NCBI RefSeq assembly: GCF_019645855.1
Contig: NZ_CP080999.1
Coordinates: forward strand, 3,720,001-3,784,000
DNA: 64,000 bases
DNA from: Mycobacterium malmoense
GTDB lineage: Bacteria > Actinomycetota > Actinomycetes > Mycobacteriales > Mycobacteriaceae
Direction: 5' to 3'
A model generated the notes under the pieces. The model did no database searches and was not told the origin of the DNA. It worked only from the letters and a program-made list of their open reading frames with translations. Position numbers and translations under genes: made by a program. Positions 25,980-34,906 of the stretch are shown piece after piece (position 1 is the stretch's first letter; each line of letters opens with the position of its first letter).

Positions 25980-26852
25980 TTAAGTTTGGCCGCCGTGCGC
26001 GGTCAGCGGCGGGAAATTCGGTGAGCGCTTCTCGAAGAAAGCGGTGATGCCCTCGATGAAGTCGGGGCGGGTCATCGATTCGTGCATCAGCTTCTCGGCC
26101 CTGTTGCTGGTCTCGACGATCGGGAGCTCCGCGTCGGCGTAGAGCTGCCGCTTCATCACGGACAGCGAGCTCGGCGCGCAATTGCTGGCCATGTCCGCGG
26201 CGTAGCCGATGACCCGGTCCATCAGTCGCTCGCCCGGCACCACTTCCTTGACCAGGCCCAGTTCGGCGGCCTCCTCGGCGAGGAAGGTGCGACCGGACAG
26301 CAGCAGGTCGGCGGCGGCTCCCCAGCCGGCGAGCCGCGGCAGGATCCAGGAGATGCCGTACTCGCCGACCAGCCCTCGTCGCGCGAACGAGGTGCTGAAC
26401 TTCGCGCCCGCCGCCGCGAAGCGGATGTCGGCCATCAACGCCATCGACAGGCCGATCCCGGCGACCGACCCATTGATCGCGGCGATCACCGGCTTGCTCA
26501 GCTGCGTGAGGAAATACGGGTGCTTTTCAGCCACCAGGGCGCTCACATGGGTCTTGCTGGTCTTGCTCGCCGACTCGACGGTCGTCGACGAGAGGGAATC
26601 GAGATCGCCCATGTACGCACCGGCGCAGAACGCGCGCCCCGTCCCGGTCATCACGATGACGCGCACGTCGGGGTCGGCCTCCGCCACGTCGATACAGCGG
26701 AAGAATCCGCTCGTCAACGTTCCGCCCCACGCGTTCATCCGCTCGGGACGGTTCAGGGTGATCACCGCGACGCCGCCGTCGTGGGCCTCGTAGAGCACCG
26801 GCTCGTTCGACGCGATCGGGCGTTCGGCAACCACGCTGCCGTCGGTGCTCAT
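25980..26852 (-). CDS. Enoyl-CoA hydratase/isomerase family protein (crotonase 1)
   Basis: A 290-residue crotonase. The oxyanion-hole segments are present (GRAFCAGAYMGDL; INGSVAGIGLSMALMAD). Lined up with rat mitochondrial hydratase, both catalytic Glu positions are changed, to Ser in GLSMALMAD and to Phe in STSFARRG. A nearby Glu in GEYGISW may serve instead. It is a close paralogue of crotonase 6 at 39449. It is the first gene of the long operon that runs down to 19919 and has a TACTGTA element 52 bases upstream. AAGGGG ten bases before the ATG supports the start. Confidence 0.83.
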   Translation of the reverse strand: MSTDGSVVAERPIASNEPVLYEAHDGGVAVITLNRPERMNAWGGTLTSGFFRCIDVAEADPDVRVIVMTGTGRAFCAGAYMGDLDSLSSTTVESASKTSKTHVSALVAEKHPYFLTQLSKPVIAAINGSVAGIGLSMALMADIRFAAAGAKFSTSFARRGLVGEYGISWILPRLAGWGAAADLLLSGRTFLAEEAAELGLVKEVVPGERLMDRVIGYAADMASNCAPSSLSVMKRQLYADAELPIVETSNRAEKLMHESMTRPDFIEGITAFFEKRSPNFPPLTAHGGQT

Positions 26853-26903
26853 TCGGACCCGTCCCCTTCATCGGCGGCCACCCGAACGTGGCCGCGTAGT
26901 AGA

Positions 26904-26911
26904 TACTGTAT
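26904..26911 (-). promoter_or_regulatory. TACTGTAT element upstream of the crotonase-led operon
   Basis: TACTGTAT lies within ATACTGTATAC, 52 bases upstream of the crotonase start at 26852 and in the 138-base gap that separates two same-strand operons. It matches the cluster-wide element at seven of eight positions. Confidence 0.4.
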
Positions 26912-26990
26912 ACCTATCGGTACAGCTTTCTGCAACGCGCGTCAAAGCCCCCGCCGGTTCGGCGAAGCGCCTGATCAAAGCGGCTGTCGG

Positions 26991-28001
26991 CTAGCGCTTT
27001 CCGACGAGGCCGAGCCGCCGGTAGGCGCCCTCGATCTGCCTCTTCGCCGCGTCGGGTAGCAGCGCCTGTGGGGGCCGCGAATGCGGGTAGCCGCCGATGG
27101 GCAGGCCCAGCACCGCCGCGGCGTGCTTGAACGCCGCGCCCCAGTGCGTGAAGTAGTCGGGCCTTCCCGGATAGCAGGTGAACCACGAGCCCATGTCCGC
27201 CTCGAATCGATCCATTCCGGATTCCCGCGCGAAGTCCATCGCCTCGATCAGTTTGTCGTTGTAGACCAAATCCCAGTACTCGGTCACGATCCGGCGCTGC
27301 GGCGTCTCGTGGAGATAGCCGACGGTGCCGAGCTGAGCCGGGCACACGATGCCGGCGCGCAGCCAGCCCGCCCGGTACACCGTGAGGTCGCACTCCCAGA
27401 TCACCAGGCCCGGCGCCAGGTCGTGCAGCGCCTTGCTGTTGCGGGGCCGAAACGCCCCCTCCTTGGTCGCGCACACCGCCGGTATCTGCTCGTAGATCCG
27501 GGCGCTTTCGGCGGCCGTGAGCACGTATCCCGACGAGGGCGAATTGAACATGCCCAGCGCGATGTCGGTGCGCTCGGCGATGTGGGCGAAAAAGCGCAGC
27601 ACCCCTTCGCCGCCGTGGGTCTCCATCACCGGCGTTTGAATGTAGGCGATGTCGGCGCCCGCCTGTTGCGCATGCCGGGTCAGTTCCAGGCAATCCTTGA
27701 CCGACGCCGCCGTGGTGCAGGCCTGCACCACCAGACCGGGGTTGGCCGCCCGGCCCACGTCGATCGCCAACTCCAGTAGTCGCTTTCGCTCATCGAGCGT
27801 CAGCGACCAGAACTCGCCGACGCCGCTGGTGCACCACAGCATGGGGTGCTGGAGGTCGGCGACGCAGTAGCGGACGAGCTCGCGGTAGGCGTCCCAGTCG
27901 ATCTCGTCACCGTCCGGACCGGCAAAGGGGGTATACAACGAGTCGCCGATGCCACGCAGGGCGCCTCGCGCCCAGGACCGGGCCTGGCCTGCCGTCGCCA
28001 C
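26991..28001 (-). CDS. Dihydrodipicolinate synthase family aldolase/hydratase
   Basis: A 336-residue class I aldolase of the DapA/NanA superfamily. The Schiff-base Lys is the one in CATKEGAF near 195, and the partner Tyr is in AYIQTPVM near 140. The usual N-terminal GTxxPF turn is DSLYTPFAGPDG. DapA itself is a housekeeping gene elsewhere in the genome, so this copy is likely a catabolic aldolase; PhdJ/NahE-type hydratase-aldolases of aromatic degradation belong to this superfamily. The GTG at 28001 has GAGAGGAG seven bases upstream. It follows a CoA transferase and an amidohydrolase in one operon. Confidence 0.82.
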   Translation of the reverse strand: MATAGQARSWARGALRGIGDSLYTPFAGPDGDEIDWDAYRELVRYCVADLQHPMLWCTSGVGEFWSLTLDERKRLLELAIDVGRAANPGLVVQACTTAASVKDCLELTRHAQQAGADIAYIQTPVMETHGGEGVLRFFAHIAERTDIALGMFNSPSSGYVLTAAESARIYEQIPAVCATKEGAFRPRNSKALHDLAPGLVIWECDLTVYRAGWLRAGIVCPAQLGTVGYLHETPQRRIVTEYWDLVYNDKLIEAMDFARESGMDRFEADMGSWFTCYPGRPDYFTHWGAAFKHAAAVLGLPIGGYPHSRPPQALLPDAAKRQIEGAYRRLGLVGKR

Positions 28002-28063
28002 GATGTCGCTCCTCTCGCTGTCCGTCCTCAACCCGGGGCCCAATGAGGTTTGGCGCCAACCCC

Positions 28064-29290
28064 TTAGGCGATGGCGCCCGAGTCCTTGAGCTCTTCGATG
28101 CGGTCCCAGTCCATGCCCAATTCCATCAACACCAGTTCGGTGTGCTCGGACGCCTGCGGGGCCCGCGTGGTGACCAGCGGCTCATGGTTGAACTGCACCG
28201 GTCCGCGCACGACCTTGAACGGGGGGCCGCCGTCGGCGGCCTCCACCTCGGCGATCATGTCGTTGGCGATGGCCTGCTCGTCGGCGCCCAGGTCGACGAG
28301 GCTTTGGAACGGCGCCCACTGACCCTTCATCGTCTTAAGATGCCGGCACCAATATTCGAACGGCCTGCCCCCGATCGCCTCGGCGATCAAATCGCTTGCC
28401 GCCTCGGCGTTCTCGATCAGCGCCAGCACGGTCGCGAAGCGCGCGTCATCGGCCGCCTCGGCGATGCCAAGGTGTTCGAACGTGTCGCGAATATACCCGG
28501 TGGGGCTCACGATGCACAGATTGATCGTTCCGCCGTCGGACGTCTGGTAATTGCCCAGAAACGGGTTGACCTCAGAACCACCGGATTTCGGCATCTCCGC
28601 GCGCATGGCTTCGCCGGTGTCCATGCCCTGCGTCACGCTCGCGCCCGCCGCCCACCACGCCGTGCTCAGCAGCGACACGTCGACCTCGACGGCCTCGCCG
28701 CTGCGTTCGCGATGCAGGAGCGCGGCCGCGATGCCGCCCGCGATGTTCATCCCGCCGATGGAATCGCCGAACGCGGGAATGCCTTGCGCCAGTGGCGCGC
28801 CCAGCTCGGCCGGCGTCAGCGAGTGGCCGATGCCGCTGCGGGTCCAGAACGCCGTCCCGTCGTAGCCGCCGACGTCGCGCTCGGCTCCCTTGTCCCCGTA
28901 CGCGCTGCCGCGCGCGTACACGATCGCCGGGTTGGCGGCACGGATATGCTCCACGTCGAATTTGTTCTTCTGACGCGCCGACGGCAGATAGTTCGTGAGA
29001 AACACGTCGGAGGCCTTCGCGAGTTCGTACAGCACTTCCTGCCCGCCGGGGGTCGACAGGTCGATGCCGACGCTGCGCTTACCCCGGTTGGGGTGCTCGA
29101 TCAGCGGGTGCCGGTCGGGGTCGAGGCGAAAACCGCCCATGTGCAGAAACCCGCGCTGCGTGTCGCCGCGCACCGGATGCTCGACCTTGATGACGTCGGC
29201 GCCCCAATCGGCGAGGATGGCGCCGGCCGCCGGGACGAACGTGAACTGTGCGACCTCGAGGACCCGGAAGCCCGCCATCACCTTGACCAA
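28064..29290 (-). CDS. CaiB/BaiF family (class III) CoA transferase, first of two
   Basis: A 408-residue class III CoA transferase. The N-terminal GFRVLEVAQFTFVPAAGAILADWGADVIKVE is diagnostic and the catalytic Asp is in AFGDSIGGMNIAGGIAAAL near 178. It would transfer CoA between acids without ATP, or act as a racemase-like relative. TTG at 29290 has GGAG nine bases upstream; GTG at 29281 and ATG at 29278 are alternatives with poorer ribosome sites. It lies between the aldolase and an amidohydrolase, which suggests that the three handle successive intermediates. Confidence 0.85.
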   Translation of the reverse strand: MVKVMAGFRVLEVAQFTFVPAAGAILADWGADVIKVEHPVRGDTQRGFLHMGGFRLDPDRHPLIEHPNRGKRSVGIDLSTPGGQEVLYELAKASDVFLTNYLPSARQKNKFDVEHIRAANPAIVYARGSAYGDKGAERDVGGYDGTAFWTRSGIGHSLTPAELGAPLAQGIPAFGDSIGGMNIAGGIAAALLHRERSGEAVEVDVSLLSTAWWAAGASVTQGMDTGEAMRAEMPKSGGSEVNPFLGNYQTSDGGTINLCIVSPTGYIRDTFEHLGIAEAADDARFATVLALIENAEAASDLIAEAIGGRPFEYWCRHLKTMKGQWAPFQSLVDLGADEQAIANDMIAEVEAADGGPPFKVVRGPVQFNHEPLVTTRAPQASEHTELVLMELGMDWDRIEELKDSGAIA

Positions 29291-29365
29291 CTGAGTCCAC
29301 TCCTGCCGCCGAAACTCTTACGGTCGACGCTTCGGCATTTTCTCGATTATGGGGTCCGGCACCCG

Positions 29366-30646
29366 TTACCTATTCACCCCGGCCGCTTGCGCGAGTGCGT
29401 TTGTTGCCCGGTCGCCCTGTTGGTGTTTGCTCAGGGAGCGGATGGATACGTCGTGGTCTTGGGCGGCCCGACGTAGCGCGCCGACGGTGGCTTGTTCACG
29501 AGGCAGCTGGCCGAATGGGTCGAAGGAATACCAGTTCATGGCGTTTCGGTGGGTCATTTTGTCGATGTCGGCGTCGGGAACGTTGTTTGTGGTGAGAACG
29601 TCCCACAACTGCTCGGGCGCTCCCGGCCACATCGAATCGCTGTGCGGGTAGTCGGCCTCCCAGGCAATGTTGTCGATTCCGATGCGGTGACGCAGCTCGA
29701 CTCCGACGTGGTCGCTGATGAAGCACGTCAAAAAGTGCTCCCGGAACACCTCGCTGGGCAGCTTGCCGCCGAAGTGCTGATGCGTCCACACCGAATGCAT
29801 CTCAAACGTGCGATCGACCCGCTCGAGAAAATATGGGATCCAGCCGGTGCCACCCTCGCTCAAGGCGATCTTGAGGTCGGGATATTTCTTGATCGGCGCC
29901 GACCACAGCAGGTCGGCGGCGGCCTGCACGATGTTCATGGGCTGCAGTGTGATCATCACATCCATCGGCGCGTCCGGGGCGGTGATGGCCAACCGCCCCG
30001 ACGAACCGATGTGCACATTCATCACCGTGTCGGTGTCCACCAACGCTTTCCACAACGGCGTCCAATAGTCATCGTGGAAGCTCGGAAGGCCCATCGCGGC
30101 AGGGTTTTCGGTAAACGTCAGCGCGTGCACGCCGCGCTTGGCGTTGCGGCGCACCTCGGCCGCGCACGCCTCGGCGTCCCAGATCACCGGTAAGCACATC
30201 GGAATGAACCGACCGGGGTAGGCCCCGCACCACTCCTCGACATGCCAATCGTTGTAGGCCTGCAACAACGCCAAACTGAACTCGTGATCCTCGGTGGCGA
30301 ACAACCGGCCGGCAAACCCGGGGAACGACGGGAAACAGATCGACGCGAAGATCCCGCCCGCGTTCATGTCCTTGATCCGCTCGTCGACCCGCCAGCATCC
30401 CGGCCGGATCTCGTCGAGGCCCTGCGGTTCCAGCCCGTACTCTTCCTTGGGTCGACCCGCCACCGCGTTGAGCGCCACATTCGGGATCACCACATCGCGG
30501 AACTGCCAGGTATCACTGCCATCCGGGTTGTGCACCAGCCGCGGCGCCTCGCCGAGGTACTTCGTGGGCAAATGGTTTTCGAACATGTCCGGCGGTTCGA
30601 CGATGTGGTCGTCGACGCTGATCAGGATCATGTCTTCGTTGTTCAC
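29366..30646 (-). CDS. Amidohydrolase (ACMSD type), third of three
   Basis: A 426-residue amidohydrolase-2 protein. The N-terminal motif SVDDHIVEPPDMF is standard for the group. Later come VMNVHIGSSGR (metal-binding His), IALSEGGTGWIPYFLERVD and NIAWEADYPHSDSMWP (terminal Asp). It is related to the 403-residue protein at 24.7 kb but clearly diverged. GTG at 30646 is favoured by GGAAAG six bases upstream; ATG at 30631 is possible. It is the first gene of its operon and has a TTACTGTT element about 32 bases upstream. Confidence 0.83.
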   Translation of the reverse strand: MNNEDMILISVDDHIVEPPDMFENHLPTKYLGEAPRLVHNPDGSDTWQFRDVVIPNVALNAVAGRPKEEYGLEPQGLDEIRPGCWRVDERIKDMNAGGIFASICFPSFPGFAGRLFATEDHEFSLALLQAYNDWHVEEWCGAYPGRFIPMCLPVIWDAEACAAEVRRNAKRGVHALTFTENPAAMGLPSFHDDYWTPLWKALVDTDTVMNVHIGSSGRLAITAPDAPMDVMITLQPMNIVQAAADLLWSAPIKKYPDLKIALSEGGTGWIPYFLERVDRTFEMHSVWTHQHFGGKLPSEVFREHFLTCFISDHVGVELRHRIGIDNIAWEADYPHSDSMWPGAPEQLWDVLTTNNVPDADIDKMTHRNAMNWYSFDPFGQLPREQATVGALRRAAQDHDVSIRSLSKHQQGDRATNALAQAAGVNR

Positions 30647-30677
30647 GGTGCGCTTTCCGATCGACTACCCGACTGCC

Positions 30678-30690
30678 TTACTGTTGTTAC
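30678..30690 (-). promoter_or_regulatory. TTACTGTTGTTAC element upstream of the amidohydrolase operon
   Basis: TTACTGTT followed by GTTAC, just upstream of the amidohydrolase start at 30646. It differs by one base from the TTACTGTA core seen elsewhere in the cluster. The 100-base gap separates it from the stop of the next operon. Confidence 0.4.
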
Positions 30691-30746
30691 AACGGTACAG
30701 CACCCACCACACCGGCGAAAGCGCCAGACGGTGACCACGGCCACGA

Positions 30747-31622
30747 CTATCTCGACTCCGGTTCGGGGACATCGAAGTGCTCGTCGCGCAGGCGGAACGC
30801 CTCCTTGGTGCCGTGTTCCGCCCGGGCCTTGACGAAATTGAACTCGCCCGGAGCGAATTGCAGGTTCGTTCCGAACGCGTGAAAGAGGTAGCTCGCGACT
30901 TCCTCGCCCTGATACGCCTGGCTCTGCTCGACCAACCGGAACGCCTCTTTGGCGATGACGACCCCGTCGGCCGGCATCTTGGCCGCCTTCTCCGCCCAGT
31001 ACCTGGCCCGCGCCGAAACCATCTCGGCCGCACAGGTATCGGTGAAGATGCCGAGATGCTCGACCGCGCTCGCCTCGATGATGTCGCCGGTGAGCAGCAA
31101 CCGGCGCGCGAGGACCGGGCCGAGCCGGTGAAAGAACATGTGCAGGCTTCCCAGCGCCGGCCCCAGGAAGCGAGTGGCCGGCATCCCGATCTTGGTGTCG
31201 CGCGCGATGACCGAGATGTCGGTCATCAGGGCCATCTCGAATCCGCCGCCGAGGGCGTAGCCGCTGATTTCGCCGACCGTGACCTTCGGGAAGCCCATGA
31301 AGTTGTGGTAGAAGCCGAACGAGTTCCGGTCGACCGTGAGCCGACGACGCTGGCTCGGGCGCCGCTGTGCCGCGGCCGCGTCCCGGTCGCCGTACCAGGC
31401 GTAGGCGTTGTTCATGTCCGCGCCGGTACTGAAAACGCCTCCCTCGCCGCGCAACAACACGACGGTCAGGTCGTCGTCGGCGGCGACCCGGTCGAGGCAG
31501 CGGGCGATCGCATCGCGCATGGCGGCGTCATAGGAGTTGCGCTGCTTGGGGTTGTTGAGCGTGATGGTGGCGATCCGCTTGCCGGGATCGACGTCGAACA
31601 GTACGCGCTCGTCGCTGGTCAT
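30747..31622 (-). CDS. Enoyl-CoA hydratase/isomerase family protein (crotonase 2)
   Basis: A 291-residue crotonase, the only one in the cluster to keep the first catalytic Glu (GGGFEMALMTD). The second is Ala (GMPATRFLG). It also has a longer, polar central loop (RDAAAAQRRPSQRRR) before the second oxyanion segment ISGYALGGG. Loss of one Glu fits isomerase or C-C hydrolase type chemistry as well as hydration. The ATG at 31622 has only a weak GAAG-type ribosome site. It is downstream of the hotdog thioesterase on the same strand, about 100 bases away. Confidence 0.82.
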   Translation of the reverse strand: MTSDERVLFDVDPGKRIATITLNNPKQRNSYDAAMRDAIARCLDRVAADDDLTVVLLRGEGGVFSTGADMNNAYAWYGDRDAAAAQRRPSQRRRLTVDRNSFGFYHNFMGFPKVTVGEISGYALGGGFEMALMTDISVIARDTKIGMPATRFLGPALGSLHMFFHRLGPVLARRLLLTGDIIEASAVEHLGIFTDTCAAEMVSARARYWAEKAAKMPADGVVIAKEAFRLVEQSQAYQGEEVASYLFHAFGTNLQFAPGEFNFVKARAEHGTKEAFRLRDEHFDVPEPESR

Positions 31623-31722
31623 CGCATGTCACTTTCTTCACGGCCGACCGTTTCCCGAAATGAGCCTCGCCTCAATGGTTTTGTCCACCCCTTCGGCGAG
31701 GGCGTTGCGGCGCGCCGGACCG

Positions 31723-32373
31723 TCATCGGGTTCGTCGCTTGCCGAAGTGAAAGCCGGTCAGGGTCTCGGGACGGGCGGCCAGCGAATCGAACTCGCCGAT
31801 GCAGAGCACTTCGTCGCCGCGGAGCAGCCGTGCCGTCGACCGGACACCCCGCTCGACCGGTGACCGGACGATGTCGAACCGTAAGTCGGTGAGGATCGGG
31901 GTGGGGCGCCGGAACGTGACGCCCAGCCAACGCGTCTTGCCCGACAGGCTCGCCGCGCAGTTCTGGTGCTGGGTGACGCAATCGAAGAAGACCGCGACGA
32001 ATCCCCCGTTGACGAATCCCGGCGGCCCCTCGAAGACCAGCGGGAAATTCACACGGCCGGAGGCGGTTTCGGCGTCAAGCCGGTCGAACTCGTACTCCGG
32101 ATAGCACGGGTTGTACGCGCCGACGTCGAAGGCGTGATCGAGGTAGACGCGTTTGGTGTCGTCCGCGTCGGGTCCGACGCGCGGCGCGCTGTCCGGGGGG
32201 ACCGCGGCGGCCAGTTCGTTCTCCCACCGGCCGAACTGGGCCAGCATCGCGTCGACGGCGGGGTGGGAGTGCTCGAGCGACAGGACCAGTCCGGTCAGGC
32301 GCCGGACGGCGCCGGCGAACGCGATGGTCTGAGGCAGCGGCCGTTCACCGTATTGCGGTTTGTCCTCCGCCAT
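31723..32373 (-). CDS. Hotdog-fold thioesterase-like protein
   Basis: A 216-residue protein with a C-terminal hotdog domain. FEGPPGFVNGGFVAVFFDCVTQHQN matches the PaaI-type pattern, in which an Asp or Asn on the central helix faces the thioester, and is followed by GVTFRRPTPI. The N-terminal 80 residues are helical and not recognised. It probably releases CoA from a pathway intermediate or guards against CoA sequestration. GAAGAGGG just upstream of the ATG supports the start. It is divergent from the crotonase at 32495, with a TTACTGTA element in the gap. Confidence 0.75.
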   Translation of the reverse strand: MAEDKPQYGERPLPQTIAFAGAVRRLTGLVLSLEHSHPAVDAMLAQFGRWENELAAAVPPDSAPRVGPDADDTKRVYLDHAFDVGAYNPCYPEYEFDRLDAETASGRVNFPLVFEGPPGFVNGGFVAVFFDCVTQHQNCAASLSGKTRWLGVTFRRPTPILTDLRFDIVRSPVERGVRSTARLLRGDEVLCIGEFDSLAARPETLTGFHFGKRRTR

Positions 32374-32448
32374 GCACCCTCTTCACCGGCCGCCTGTTCC
32401 GTCGGCGACCTTTCTGCGCTAACTTGTACACGATAGCAATCGAATTGC

Positions 32449-32456
32449 TTACTGTA
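32449..32456. promoter_or_regulatory. TTACTGTA element, thioesterase/crotonase divergent promoter
   Basis: TTACTGTA lies in the 121-base gap between the thioesterase (start 32373) and the six-gene plus-strand operon that starts at 32495. Its flanks (GCTTACTGTAGCGGTAACC) mirror those of the 6628 copy on the opposite strand. Confidence 0.5.
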
Positions 32457-32494
32457 GCGGTAACCGTATCAACCGGGGAAGGGCCCACTCGACG

Positions 32495-33307
32495 GTGACT
32501 CACGAGGTTGACGCTGCCGACGGAACGGTAAAGACGAGCCGTGACGGCGAGGTCCTGCGAATCACGCTGGACCGTCCGTCGAGGCACAACTCGCTGAGCC
32601 ATTCGATGATCGACGCGCTGGTCGACGCGCTCACCGCGGCCGCGTCGGACGACGCCCTGCGCGCCATCCACATCCAGGGCGCCGGCAACGATTTCTGTGC
32701 GGGTGCGGACTGGGTGGCGACGAACGCCGACGGGCAGCGCCCCCGCGCCGGTCACCTGGTGCGCCGTATCCCGCATGCCGCCCACCGCGTGATCGACCTC
32801 GTCCACACCATTGCGCTGCCGGTCGTCTGCGGCGTGCGGGGCTGGGCCGTCGGCCTCGGCTGCAATCTGGCCCTGGCCGCCGACTTCACGATCGCCGCCG
32901 ACGACGCCCTGTTCTGGGAGCCGTTCGCCGATCGCGGGTTCAGCGCGGATTCGGGCTCGACGTGGCTGCTGCCGCGGCTGGTCGGTTTGGCGCGGGCCAA
33001 GTCGATGCTGCTGCTCGGCGACAAGGTGGCCGCGCCCGACGCCGCCGACTGGGGACTGATCCACGACGCCGTGCCCGAAGCCGAATTGACCGAAGCCGTC
33101 GAAGGACTGCTGGCACGGCTCGCGTCGGCGCCCACGGTGGCGATCGGCCTGACCAAGCAGGCGATCCACCACGGCCTGCATGCCTCGCTGGCCGATTCCA
33201 TGACGCAAGAGCTCTTCAACCTCGAACTGTCCTGCCGCACCGGCGATTTCAAGGAGGGGCTGGCGGCCTTTCGGGAGAAGCGCAGGCCGGACTTCCGTGG
33301 CCGCTGA
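32495..33307 (+). CDS. Enoyl-CoA hydratase/isomerase family protein (crotonase 3)
   Basis: A 270-residue crotonase that opens a six-gene operon of three crotonases and three acyl-CoA synthetases. Oxyanion segments are NDFCAGADW and VRGWAVGLGCNLALAAD. The two catalytic Glu positions are Asn (GCNLALAAD) and Phe (EPFADRG). The C-terminal FKEGLAAFREKRRPDF is typical of the family. The start is GTG at 32495 with GGGGAAGGG 11 bases upstream. About 13 bases separate it from the next gene. Confidence 0.82.
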   Translation: MTHEVDAADGTVKTSRDGEVLRITLDRPSRHNSLSHSMIDALVDALTAAASDDALRAIHIQGAGNDFCAGADWVATNADGQRPRAGHLVRRIPHAAHRVIDLVHTIALPVVCGVRGWAVGLGCNLALAADFTIAADDALFWEPFADRGFSADSGSTWLLPRLVGLARAKSMLLLGDKVAAPDAADWGLIHDAVPEAELTEAVEGLLARLASAPTVAIGLTKQAIHHGLHASLADSMTQELFNLELSCRTGDFKEGLAAFREKRRPDFRGR

Positions 33308-33320
33308 CGAAGGGAAGACC

Positions 33321-34124
33321 ATGTCGTTCAACGACATCAAGTACGAGGTCGACGGACATAAGGCCACCATCACGCTCAACCGGCCCGACGCGCTGAACGC
33401 CCTGAGCCCGCACATGATCACCGAATTGCGCGCCGCCTACGACGAGGCCGAAAACAATGACAAGGTGTGGCTGCTCATCGTCACCGGCACCGGTCGCGCG
33501 TTTTGCGCGGGCGCCGACGTCAAGGAGATCCCCGATGACGGCAAGGTGGTCGACGAGCGGGCGTACCTGTCGACCTACGAGCAGTGGGAGGCGCCGCAGG
33601 AGGGCACGCCGCCGTTCCGGCGGATGGCCAAGCCGGTGCTCGCGGCCATCAACGGGATCTGTTGCGGCGCGGGGCTGGACTGGGTGACGACGGGTGACAT
33701 CGTCATCGCCTCGGAGAAGGCGACGTTCTTCGACCCGCACGTCAGCATCGGCCTGGTGGCCGCGCGCGAAGTGGTGCGACTGGCCCGCGTGCTGCCCCGA
33801 TCGACCGCCCTGCGGATGGCGTTGCTGGGCAAGCACGAGCGGATGACCGCCCAGCGGGCCTATGAACTGGGGATGATCAGCGAGATCGTCGAGCACGACC
33901 GTCTCCTCGAGCGGGCGCACGAACTCGCCGACGTCGTCAATTCCAATGCGCCACTGGCCGTTCGGGGAACCCGGCTGGCCATCCTCAAGGGCCTCGACCT
34001 GCCGCTGCACGAGGCCGAGACGTTGGCCGAGGCGTTCCGCGAGCGCAACCTGCACACCGAGGATTCGCTCGAGGGTCCGCGGGCGTTCCTGGAAAAGCGC
34101 GCCCCGAATTGGCGATGCCGATGA
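33321..34124 (+). CDS. Enoyl-CoA hydratase/isomerase family protein (crotonase 4)
   Basis: A 267-residue crotonase. Oxyanion segments are GRAFCAGADVKEI and INGICCGAGLDWVTTGD. The Glu positions are Asp (GLDWVTTGD) and His (FDPHVSIGLV). The His at the second position is shared with crotonase 5, so the two form a subgroup. GAAGGGAAG lies just upstream of the ATG at 33321. The gene overlaps the next by four bases (ATGA). Confidence 0.83.
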   Translation: MSFNDIKYEVDGHKATITLNRPDALNALSPHMITELRAAYDEAENNDKVWLLIVTGTGRAFCAGADVKEIPDDGKVVDERAYLSTYEQWEAPQEGTPPFRRMAKPVLAAINGICCGAGLDWVTTGDIVIASEKATFFDPHVSIGLVAAREVVRLARVLPRSTALRMALLGKHERMTAQRAYELGMISEIVEHDRLLERAHELADVVNSNAPLAVRGTRLAILKGLDLPLHEAETLAEAFRERNLHTEDSLEGPRAFLEKRAPNWRCR

Positions 34125-34906
34125 GCTTCGACACGATCCTGCTCGACGTCGACGCGGCGGACCGCGTCGCCACCATCACGCTGAACCGCCCGGAGTCGCT
34201 CAACGCGTTCAACCGGACGATGTGCGAGGAGATGGCCGAGGCATGGCGCATCGTCAAGCTCGACGATTCCGTGAACGCCGTCGTGCTGCGGGCGGCGGGA
34301 AGCCGGGCGTTCAGCGCGGGCCTGGACATCAAGACGCCCTACGGGCAGCCCGAGAATGTGTGGAACCACGAGGATCCCGGCGAGGCGCTGAGCCCGAAGT
34401 GGCAGAAGATGTGGAAGCCGGTGGTGTGCGCCGTGCAGGGAATGTGCACCGCGGGCGCGTTCTATTTCGTCAACGAGGCCGATGTCGTCCTCTGCTCGAC
34501 CGACGCGACGTTCTTCGACTCGCACGTGAGCGCGGGATTGGTATGCGCACTGGAGCCGATCGGTTTGATGCGTCGGATCGGTCTGGGCGAGACGCTGCGC
34601 ATCGCGTTGATGGGCGGCGACGAACGCGTCGGCGCCGACACCGCGCTGCGGATCGGTCTGGTGACCGAGGTGGTCCCCCCGGACCGGCTGTGGGCGCGCG
34701 CGCACGAGATCGCCGCCACGATCGCCGCCAAGCCGCCGTCGGCGACCCAGGGCACCGTCAAGGCCATCTGGGAGTCCCTGGACAAGCCCTATCGCGCGGC
34801 CCTGGAGCAGGGCCTGATCTACACCCGGCTGGGCAATCCGCTCGGGAAGGCCGAGCTGGCCGCCCGGGGCGGCACGGCCGCGCCCAGCACGCCGAGAATC
34901 CGCTGA
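34121..34906 (+). CDS. Enoyl-CoA hydratase/isomerase family protein (crotonase 5)
   Basis: A 261-residue crotonase. Oxyanion segments are SRAFSAGLDIKTP and VQGMCTAGAFYFVNEAD. The Glu positions are Tyr (AFYFVNEAD) and His (FDSHVSAGLV). It is similar in layout to crotonase 4 and probably arose by tandem duplication. The ATG at 34121 overlaps the previous stop, and its own stop TGA shares a base with the ATG of the next gene (TGATG). In-frame starts at 34109 and 34115 are less likely. Confidence 0.82.
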   Translation: MSFDTILLDVDAADRVATITLNRPESLNAFNRTMCEEMAEAWRIVKLDDSVNAVVLRAAGSRAFSAGLDIKTPYGQPENVWNHEDPGEALSPKWQKMWKPVVCAVQGMCTAGAFYFVNEADVVLCSTDATFFDSHVSAGLVCALEPIGLMRRIGLGETLRIALMGGDERVGADTALRIGLVTEVVPPDRLWARAHEIAATIAAKPPSATQGTVKAIWESLDKPYRAALEQGLIYTRLGNPLGKAELAARGGTAAPSTPRIR

